Shown here piece after piece: positions 5,950 to 11,534 of a DNA stretch of 11,534 nt. Source of the stretch: Oscillospiraceae bacterium (lineage in GTDB: Bacteria > Bacillota > Clostridia > Oscillospirales > Ruminococcaceae). A model generated the notes under the pieces. The model was not told the origin of the DNA. It was given only the letters and a program-made list of their open reading frames with translations, and searched no databases. The position numbers were made by a program, and so were the translations under genes. Every line of letters begins with the position of its first letter. Within the stretch, counting starts at the first letter, position 1. The stretch spans positions 1 through 11,534 of the forward strand of contig JAEDLA010000022.1 in NCBI GenBank assembly GCA_016295545.1, written 5' to 3'.

Positions 5950-5962
5950 TAAATTATCATTC

Positions 5963-5995
5963 AGCGTGCTGCAAAAACGGCACGCTATATTTTTT
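5963..5995 (+). terminator. Intrinsic terminator beyond the MITE-like element
   Basis: AGCGTGC (5963-5969) pairs with GCACGCT (5980-5986) around a 10-nt loop, followed by ATATTTTT. It fits as the original terminator of the DUF1858 gene, moved 172 bp away by the insertion. Its T-run touches the ribosome-binding site GAGGTG (5996-6001) of the next gene, so it could also act as a leader attenuator for that gene. Confidence 0.72.
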
Positions 5996-6011
5996 GAGGT
6001 GTATTTATAGT

Positions 6012-7463
6012 ATGCTGGATAACAGATTGAAGCTTTGCGCAGAAATGGTAAACGGTTCGGGTATTGTTTGCGATGTGGGAACTGACCATGCCTATCTTGC
6101 GGCAGAGCTTATTAAAACAGATAAATGCCGCAGAGTTATTGCCTCCGATATAAAACAGGGACCACTTGATGCGGCGGCAAAAACCGTTGAAAAGTCGGGA
6201 GTAAAGGAAAAAGTGGAGCTTGTACTCTCTGACGGACTTGAAAATATCTCCCTCAATGGAGTAAGTGATGTTGTAATTGCCGGAATGGGCGGCGAAACTA
6301 TAGCCGACATTATCGACAGATGTGTCGGGCTTTGTAATCCTGATGTACAGCTTGTGCTCCAGCCTATGACAAAAGCCGAAGTCCTCAGAAAGTATCTGGG
6401 AGAAAAGGGCTTTGCCGTTGACAATGAGAAAATTGCTGTGGACGGAGAAAAAATGTATGTGGTCATGGCGGCACACTACAGCGGCGTGAAAAGATTTGTC
6501 AGCGAAAAGGAGTCGCTTACCGGACTGCTTCAGCCTGACACAGACCAGTCAGAAGCATTTATTCAGCGTAAAGCGGCGAAGCTTAAAAAAATAGCAGAAC
6601 AGCTTCTTTCCGGCGGAAAGGAAAAGGAGGCTGCTCATTACCATTCTCTTGCAGTGCAGCTGACCTCCGGCAAGACGTACTATGACCGTGATGAAATTTA
6701 CAGCTGTCTTAACTCGGTCTATCCCTTTTCAGCTCAGGAAAAATGGGATAATTCCGGAATGCTTGCCGAAGGCGCCGAAAAGGTTTCAAGAGTTCTGCTG
6801 ACACTTGATATTGATAATAAAGCAGTTTCCGAAGCTGTTTTCTGCGGTGCAGAAATGATAATCTCTCACCACCCTGTTATTTTCAGTCCGCTGAAAAAAA
6901 TTTGCAGGAATACTCCTGTGTGGCAGCTGATTCGTGGGGATATAACGGCGATTTGTATGCATACTAATGTTGACAGGTCTTCGGAGGGCACAAACGGCGT
7001 TATCCTGCGGAAAATTTCAGAAAGGTATGAGCTTTCGGGTGAGCCAGAATTTCTGGAGGACTGCGGAGATGGCACAGGCATAGGATATATCTGTGAGCTT
7101 AAAGAAGAAACCGGTTCAGTTCAGTTCGGCGAATTTCTCCGTGAGATTTTCGGCTGTGACACTGTTCGGGTAAATTCCTGCCGCTCAGAAACTATAAAGC
7201 GCATTGCCTTTTGTTCAGGTTCAGGTGGAAGTATGCTTGGTGAAGCTGTAAGCCATAACTGCGACGCATATATAACAGGCGATGTGAAGCATGATGTATG
7301 GATTGATGCAAATAACAGCGGAATCACTCTCTACGACTGCGGACATTTCCACACGGAGAATCCTGTTCTTGAGGAATTCCGGTATGTCCTTGAAAGAAAC
7401 TTTCCGCTGTTAGATGTAATTATTGCCGGCAGCTCCGCAGATCCTGTTGATTACATAAGGTAG
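6012..7463 (+). CDS. trmK-nif3: Fusion of tRNA m1A22 methyltransferase (TrmK) and Nif3-like dinuclear metal protein
   Basis: A single 483-residue ORF with two complete parts. Residues 1 to about 215 are TrmK, which makes N1-methyladenosine at tRNA position 22 using SAM: motif DVGTDHAYLA at 21-30, acidic SDI at 45-47, GMGGETI at 91-97 and QPMTK at 117-121, then a C-terminal helical domain (about 165-215). Residues about 222-483 are a Nif3/YbgI-like protein (DUF34): it opens DRDEIYSCLNSVYPF...WDNSGM, and the expected dinuclear metal ligands are present as H286, H287, D321, H445 and E449. The two genes are usually neighbours in Firmicutes; here no stop, start or ribosome-binding site separates them. 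I chose ATG 6012 (GAGGTG at 5996-6001); a longer frame begins inside the MITE-like element and is not credible. First gene of the probable five-gene operon. Confidence 0.93.
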   Translation: MLDNRLKLCAEMVNGSGIVCDVGTDHAYLAAELIKTDKCRRVIASDIKQGPLDAAAKTVEKSGVKEKVELVLSDGLENISLNGVSDVVIAGMGGETIADIIDRCVGLCNPDVQLVLQPMTKAEVLRKYLGEKGFAVDNEKIAVDGEKMYVVMAAHYSGVKRFVSEKESLTGLLQPDTDQSEAFIQRKAAKLKKIAEQLLSGGKEKEAAHYHSLAVQLTSGKTYYDRDEIYSCLNSVYPFSAQEKWDNSGMLAEGAEKVSRVLLTLDIDNKAVSEAVFCGAEMIISHHPVIFSPLKKICRNTPVWQLIRGDITAICMHTNVDRSSEGTNGVILRKISERYELSGEPEFLEDCGDGTGIGYICELKEETGSVQFGEFLREIFGCDTVRVNSCRSETIKRIAFCSGSGGSMLGEAVSHNCDAYITGDVKHDVWIDANNSGITLYDCGHFHTENPVLEEFRYVLERNFPLLDVIIAGSSADPVDYIR

Positions 7464-7470
7464 GCGGCTT

Positions 7471-8280
7471 ATGGGAATTTTTACTTGTCCGGTTTGCGGA
7501 AAAATACTGGAAATGAGCGGCAGAAGCTACAAATGCTCAGAAAATCACAGTTTTGACTGTGCAAAAAGCGGATATGTCAATCTGCTGATACCTAAACACG
7601 CCGGAAAAACTGTTCACGGTGACAATAAGCTTATGGTTCAGGCAAGGCGCAGTTTCCTTGACAAAGGCTATTATGCACCTCTCAGAGAAGCTCTTGGCAG
7701 TGCTGCGGAAAAATATTACAGCGGCGGAGCTGTCCTTGATGCAGGCTGCGGAGAGGGGTACTATACATCTGTGCTTTCGGAAAAGCTTGCAGAAGCGGAG
7801 ATTTACGGCATTGATATATCAAAAACGGCAGTTGATTATGCAGCAAAAAGGTGCAGGAAAGTCTCCTTTGCAGCGGCAAGCGTGTTTCATATTCCGGCAG
7901 CTGACAAGGCATTTTGTATGCTTACAACGCTGTTTGCTCCCTATTGCGGAGAGGAATACCGCAGAATTCTTCGCAGTAACGGAATAATGATAATGGCTAT
8001 TCCGTCAGAGCTTCACTTGTGGGAGCTGAAGCAGGCAGTTTATGACACTCCCTATAAAAATGAGGTAAAGCCCTATGAGCTTGACGGCTTTGAGCTTGCG
8101 GAAAAAAATAGGCTCAGCTACAGGATAACCCTTGAATCTGCAGAGGACATACAGGCACTTTTTGCTATGACGCCCTATTTTTACAGGACAGGAAAGGAAC
8201 AGCAGCAGCGGCTGGAGGCACTGGACAGCCTTGATACTCAGGTGGATTTTGAGCTGCTGATTTATAGGAAAGTAAACTGA
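7471..8280 (+). CDS. rlmA: 23S rRNA (guanine-N1)-methyltransferase, RlmA family
   Basis: A 269-residue SAM-dependent methyltransferase of the RlmA(I)/RlmA(II) family, which methylates N1 of a guanine in hairpin 35 of 23S rRNA (G745 or G748 in E. coli numbering). The N-terminal zinc finger is intact: C6, C9, C22, H26 (FTCPVCG...YKCSENHSFD), followed by the family block SGYVNLL and GDNKLMVQARRSFLDKGYY (50-68). The Rossmann domain has SAM motif LDAGCGEGYY at 89-98 and acidic motif GIDIS at 113-117. Length is normal. It starts seven bases after the preceding stop with only a modest site (AGGCGG), which suggests translational coupling. Which of the two guanines is the target cannot be told from the sequence; RlmA(II)-type homologues in Gram-positives can give tylosin resistance. 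Confidence 0.9.
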   Translation: MGIFTCPVCGKILEMSGRSYKCSENHSFDCAKSGYVNLLIPKHAGKTVHGDNKLMVQARRSFLDKGYYAPLREALGSAAEKYYSGGAVLDAGCGEGYYTSVLSEKLAEAEIYGIDISKTAVDYAAKRCRKVSFAAASVFHIPAADKAFCMLTTLFAPYCGEEYRRILRSNGIMIMAIPSELHLWELKQAVYDTPYKNEVKPYELDGFELAEKNRLSYRITLESAEDIQALFAMTPYFYRTGKEQQQRLEALDSLDTQVDFELLIYRKVN

Positions 8281-8293
8281 AAGGAATGATACA

Positions 8294-10048
8294 ATGGCAC
8301 TTGACGGAGCGTTTCTCTGCGCAGTAAAAAATGAACTTCTGACACTTGTGGGAGGTCGTGTGGAGAAGATTCACCAGCCCTCACGGGAGGAAATTATTAT
8401 AACTATAAGAACACGCAGCGGCAGCAGAAAAATATTTATCTCAGCCAATGCAGGCAGTGCAAGAGTTCACATAACTGAAAACTCTGTGGATAATCCCCAG
8501 ACACCCCCTATGTTCTGTATGCTTCTAAGAAAGCATCTGGGCAGCGGAAAGCTTATCGGTGTACGTCAGGACGGACTGGAACGCATAATCTTCCTTGATT
8601 TTGAATGTGTGAACGAGCTTGGAGACGTTGTAACAATTACTCTTGCCTGCGAAATAATGGGACGGTGCTCCAATCTGATAATCATTGATCAGGAGGGAAA
8701 AATAATCGACAGCATCAAGCGTGTTGATGAGGAAATGTCCCGTGAACGAATGGTTCTGCCGGGAATGAGATATACTATGCCGCCAAGAAGCAGCAGACTT
8801 AACTTTCTGACCTGTGAGCCTGAACAGATAACGGAGTGTATCAGGTCTGCCGGAGCTGCGGAGCTTTCAAAGGCACTTGTAAGGAGCTTTGAGGGCATTT
8901 CGCCGCTGCTTGCCCGTGAATGGACTTTTTTTGCCGGCAGAGGTGCTCATCTTGAAGCTGACAGTATGTCACAGGATAATCTCGACCGGCTGCTGTACAT
9001 TATTAAAAAAACACGCAATCAGCTTCTAAGCGGCGAATGCTGCTTTACGGCAGTCAGCGACAGGGACGGCAATTTAAAGGAATTTTCCTTTATCCGTCTG
9101 TCGCAGTTCGGCACACTTATGTATACGAAAGAGCTGCCGTCGGCTCATGAGCTGCTGGACTACTTTTACTCCGAGAGGGACAGGACTGCACGTACAAAAC
9201 AGCGTGCCAATGACCTTTTCAAGTTCCTTGTGAATCTTTCAGAGCGTACCTCACGGCGTCTTGCCGTGCAGAGGGAGGAGCTTGCAGCCTGCGCTGACAG
9301 AGACAGGCTCAGGCTCTGGGGTGACCTTATTTCAGCAAATATGTATCGTATCAGCAAGGGTGACAGTTCTGCCGTTCTGGAGAATTTCTACGAGGAGGGA
9401 AGTCCTGCCGTTGAAATAAAGCTTGATGTGCGGAAAACTCCCTCTCAGAATGCCCAGCATTACTACAGCGAATATAAAAAAGCTGTTACAGCTGAACAGA
9501 AGCTGACTGAGCAGATCACAAGGGGTGAGGAGGAGCTTCAGTATATTGACAGTGTATTTGACGCACTGACAAGGGCGGCTTCGGAGAACGATATAATTCA
9601 GCTGCGGCTGGAGCTTCATGAACAGGGCTATATAATATCTGCCGGAAAAAAAGGCAAGCCGCCGAAAGCGCTTCCTCCTCTGGAGTATAAATCCAGTGAC
9701 GGCTTTACAATACTTGTCGGACGGAATAACAGGCAGAACGACCAGCTTTCCCTGAAATTTGCGGAAAAGAGTGATATGTGGCTTCATACGCAGGCGATAA
9801 CAGGCTCTCATGTTCTGATACTCACTGACGGTGCAGTACCTCCTGACAGAACCATTGAGGAGGCTGCCATAATCGCCGCAGTCAACAGCAGCGGCAGAGC
9901 TTCAAACCTTGTTCCTGTGGACTACTGCCTTGCACGGTATGTTAAGAAGCCCTCCGGTGCAAAGCCGGGTAAGGTGATTTTCACCAATTACACCACTGCC
10001 TTTGTAAGACCGGACACTGAGCTTGAACAGCGTCTGAGAGTAAAGTGA
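8294..10048 (+). CDS. rqcH: Ribosome quality-control factor RqcH (NFACT family, FbpA/Rqc2-like)
   Basis: A 584-residue NFACT protein. In Bacillus, RqcH binds obstructed 50S subunits with peptidyl-tRNA and recruits tRNA-Ala to add C-terminal Ala tails that mark the stalled chain for degradation; older names are YloA, FbpA or fibronectin-binding protein. The NFACT-N domain starts ALDGAFLCAVKNEL and has the PPMFCMLLRKHLGSGKL block (71-87). A central helical/coiled-coil part covers about 290-440, and the C-terminal NFACT-R (DUF814) domain has YKSSDGFTILVGRNNRQND and DMWLHTQAITGSHVLI (W496). The usual Asp-Arg pair of the N-terminal domain appears as E96-R97. AAGGAA at 8281-8286 is seven bases before the ATG. 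Its place after two RNA methyltransferase genes fits a translation-related operon. Confidence 0.95.
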   Translation: MALDGAFLCAVKNELLTLVGGRVEKIHQPSREEIIITIRTRSGSRKIFISANAGSARVHITENSVDNPQTPPMFCMLLRKHLGSGKLIGVRQDGLERIIFLDFECVNELGDVVTITLACEIMGRCSNLIIIDQEGKIIDSIKRVDEEMSRERMVLPGMRYTMPPRSSRLNFLTCEPEQITECIRSAGAAELSKALVRSFEGISPLLAREWTFFAGRGAHLEADSMSQDNLDRLLYIIKKTRNQLLSGECCFTAVSDRDGNLKEFSFIRLSQFGTLMYTKELPSAHELLDYFYSERDRTARTKQRANDLFKFLVNLSERTSRRLAVQREELAACADRDRLRLWGDLISANMYRISKGDSSAVLENFYEEGSPAVEIKLDVRKTPSQNAQHYYSEYKKAVTAEQKLTEQITRGEEELQYIDSVFDALTRAASENDIIQLRLELHEQGYIISAGKKGKPPKALPPLEYKSSDGFTILVGRNNRQNDQLSLKFAEKSDMWLHTQAITGSHVLILTDGAVPPDRTIEEAAIIAAVNSSGRASNLVPVDYCLARYVKKPSGAKPGKVIFTNYTTAFVRPDTELEQRLRVK

Positions 10049-10064
10049 GAAACAGGAGAATATT

Positions 10065-10586
10065 ATGAAAAATAAAAAACTTGGAAAGGAATTTTTCAGC
10101 CGTGACGCTCTTGACGTTGCACCGGAGCTTGTGGGTAAAATTCTCGTTCACAGGCTGCCTGACGGTACAGAGCTGAGAGAACGCATTGCTGAAACGGAGG
10201 CGTATCGTGGCGAGGAGGACCTTGCCTGTCACGCTTCAAAGGGCAGAACTCCACGTACTGAGCTTCTTTACGGCGAAAGCGGAATCATATATATTTATCT
10301 CTGTTACGGTATGCACTGGCTTATGAACGTTATTACCGGCGAAAAGGATTCTCCGCAGGGAGTTCTTATCCGTGCCGGAGCTGACCACAAGGGACCGGCA
10401 AAGCTGACTAAGGCACTGCAGATCGACGGCAGCTGCAATGGTTCTCCCATATACGACAACAGCGAAATATGGATAGAGGACGACGGCTTTGTTCCGGAGC
10501 TGAAAAAAGCTCCGAGAGTAGGAATAGACTATGCCGGTGATTACTGGAAAAACGTGGAGTGGAGGTTTATAGCCAAAAAGGAGTAG
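10065..10586 (+). CDS. mpg: 3-methyladenine DNA glycosylase, AAG/MPG family
   Basis: A 173-residue monofunctional glycosylase that removes alkylated or deaminated purines (3-methyladenine, hypoxanthine) to begin base-excision repair. Family residues known from human AAG are all present: catalytic Glu and stacking Tyr in ETEAY (E45, Y47), His 11 residues after the Glu (H56), Tyr of YIY (Y78), Asn of YGMHWLMN (N88) and Arg of VLIRAG (R103). It is shorter than the usual 190-210 residues; the shortening is in the loop after the TPR motif and at the C-terminus. AGGAG at 10054-10058 lies six bases before the ATG. It follows rqcH by 16 bp and precedes the AraC gene by 3 bp, so it is probably co-transcribed with both. 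Confidence 0.95.
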   Translation: MKNKKLGKEFFSRDALDVAPELVGKILVHRLPDGTELRERIAETEAYRGEEDLACHASKGRTPRTELLYGESGIIYIYLCYGMHWLMNVITGEKDSPQGVLIRAGADHKGPAKLTKALQIDGSCNGSPIYDNSEIWIEDDGFVPELKKAPRVGIDYAGDYWKNVEWRFIAKKE

Positions 10587-10589
10587 CCT

Positions 10590-11369
10590 ATGAATGTTCG
10601 TTGCATTGGTGTTAATACGGTTCACGGAGAGGACTACAAGGTCAGCGGAAGAAAAACTGACAGTGACTATATGCTGATTCTTATGAAAAGCGGCGGCAGC
10701 TTTGACTTTGGCAGGGGTGACGTTAGGGCGGAAAGTGATTCTGTAATTATCTATGATAAAAATTCCGTCAGGAATTACGGGGGAGACGGCGGCGTTTTTA
10801 TCTGTGACTGGATATGCTTCGATATGGAGGGGGACAGTGACTTTCTTGAAGCACTGGAACTGCCGCTGGAAACGATTATCCCTTTTAGTGAAGCAGAGCT
10901 TCTTTCAGGCATTATCCGCAGCATTGCCGCAGATTTTTACTCCGCAGGCTCACAGCGTGCAAAAACAATGGATTCACAGTTGAAAATGCTGCTTTACAAG
11001 GTGAAAGAAGCGTGCTGTCCGAGAGGAGTAGTTCAGCAGAGTGCAGATCCTCATTATACCGTGCTGAACGAGCTTCGGGAACGAATTTACCGTAATCCTC
11101 AGCTGAAATGGAGCGTTGACGCAATGGCGGCAGATGTCAATATGTCCCGTTCCTATTTTCAGCATATTTATCGTGAGATTTTCGGTGTGTCCTGTATATC
11201 GGACGTAATAAACGGCAAAATCGAAAAGGCAAAGGAAATATTAAGCGAGACTTCCTGTACTGTTTCTCAGGCGGCTGCGATGTGCGGCTACGATAATGAG
11301 GAGCATTTTATGCGCCAGTTCAAAAAGCTTGTGGGGGTAACTCCTACTGCTTACAGAAAGAAATCCTGA
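10590..11369 (+). CDS. AraC family transcriptional regulator
   Basis: A 259-residue regulator. The N-terminal 150 residues look like the cupin-type sensor domain common in AraC proteins (beta-rich SGRKTDSDYMLILMKSGG, then VIIYDKNSVRNYGG); ligand unknown. The C-terminal DNA-binding domain has two helix-turn-helix units, at about 175-197 (SVDAMAADVNMSRSYFQHIY) and 223-246, with the AraC signature GYDNEEHFMRQFKKLVGVTPTAYR (233-256). Its ribosome-binding site AAAGGAG (10578-10583) lies inside the last codons of the glycosylase gene, so the two are coupled. There is no Ada-type methyl-acceptor Cys domain, so a direct role in the alkylation response is not indicated; real targets may lie beyond the window. 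A Cys pair at 142-143 (CCPRG) sits in the linker. Confidence 0.92.
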   Translation: MNVRCIGVNTVHGEDYKVSGRKTDSDYMLILMKSGGSFDFGRGDVRAESDSVIIYDKNSVRNYGGDGGVFICDWICFDMEGDSDFLEALELPLETIIPFSEAELLSGIIRSIAADFYSAGSQRAKTMDSQLKMLLYKVKEACCPRGVVQQSADPHYTVLNELRERIYRNPQLKWSVDAMAADVNMSRSYFQHIYREIFGVSCISDVINGKIEKAKEILSETSCTVSQAAAMCGYDNEEHFMRQFKKLVGVTPTAYRKKS

Positions 11370-11404
11370 TACTGTCTAAAACACTGCTTGATTTACTGCT
11401 TTGT

Positions 11405-11521
11405 CAGGGGGACGCCGCTCCCAACGGTCGCCCGTACCCTCTGTCACTTCGTGACATCTCCCTACACCGTAGGGAGTCACCCCTCGTTCACCCCCTGCCA
11501 AAGGGTTAATAAACCCTTTGG
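11405..11521. repeat. Cluster of nested palindromes, probable dispersed intergenic repeat
   Basis: After the AraC gene the sequence turns GC-rich and palindromic. CAGGGGG (11405-11411) pairs with CCCCCTG (11491-11497). Between them are ACGG/CCGT (11424-11435), TGTCAC-TTC-GTGACA (11442-11456) and CTCCCTAC-ACC-GTAGGGAG (11458-11476). Just outside is CCAAAGGGTT-AATA-AACCCTTTGG (11498-11521), a perfect 10-bp stem. No ORF with coding character is present. The style, with a Ser/Thr-codon-like GTCAC palindrome beside a CTCCC palindrome, resembles repeats I recall from Ruminococcaceae genomes. The AraC transcript could terminate here, but there is no T-run. Confidence 0.7.
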
Positions 11522-11534
11522 AATCCCACTCTGC

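Noticed and set aside
5931..6011. Longer N-terminus for the TrmK-Nif3 protein
   Set aside because: These 27 codons lie in the element terminus and the terminator hairpin, and TrmK similarity begins at ATG 6012.
10590..11369. AraC protein as an Ada-like alkylation sensor because of the glycosylase next to it
   Set aside because: No Ada zinc/methyl-acceptor domain or Ogt-type PCHR motif; the N-terminus looks like a cupin sensor.

Overview
The window looks like chromosomal DNA from an anaerobic Gram-positive bacterium of the Clostridia, most likely a Ruminococcus-like member of the Oscillospiraceae. This is an inference from gene content: ftsQ next to ftsZ without ftsA, a DivIVA-like coiled-coil protein, a short Spo0H-type sigma factor, a DUF1858-type protein, TrmK, Nif3 and RqcH homologues, strong Shine-Dalgarno sites, and GC-rich palindromic intergenic repeats. 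All recognised genes are on the + strand, and no phage, plasmid, CRISPR or rRNA locus is visible.

Layout. Positions 1-132 are a leader with one hairpin. Positions 133-4290 are a cell-division block: ftsQ/divIB with an unusual Tyr/Asp-rich tail, ftsZ with its own consensus promoter and a strong terminator, and a DivIVA-like coiled-coil gene behind its own promoter and a highly structured leader. At 4409-4993 is a small sigma-70 family factor. At 5007-5116 is a non-coding stretch that folds partly like a tRNA and ends in a T-run. Two small Cys-rich proteins follow: a double zinc ribbon (5133-5408) and a DUF1858 protein (5576-5776). A 172-bp long-hairpin MITE-like element lies right at the stop codon of the second one, between the gene and its apparent terminator.

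Positions 6012-11369 are five closely packed genes (gaps of 7, 13, 16 and 3 bp), probably one operon: a single-ORF fusion of tRNA m1A22 methyltransferase (TrmK) and a Nif3-like dinuclear metal protein, an RlmA-type 23S rRNA methyltransferase, the ribosome quality-control factor RqcH, a 3-methyladenine DNA glycosylase (AAG/MPG family), and an AraC-type regulator. The first three point to RNA modification and rescue of stalled ribosomes; the last two add base-excision repair and regulation. The window ends in a cluster of nested palindromes (11405-11521) that looks like a dispersed intergenic repeat.

Most genes are ordinary housekeeping genes. The parts most worth a second look are the tRNA-like RNA at 5007-5116, the MITE-like insertion at 5778-5949, the TrmK-Nif3 fusion, the structured leader of the DivIVA-like gene, the hendecad repeats inside that protein, and the divergent tails of FtsQ and FtsZ. 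No clear new defence or mobile system was found.
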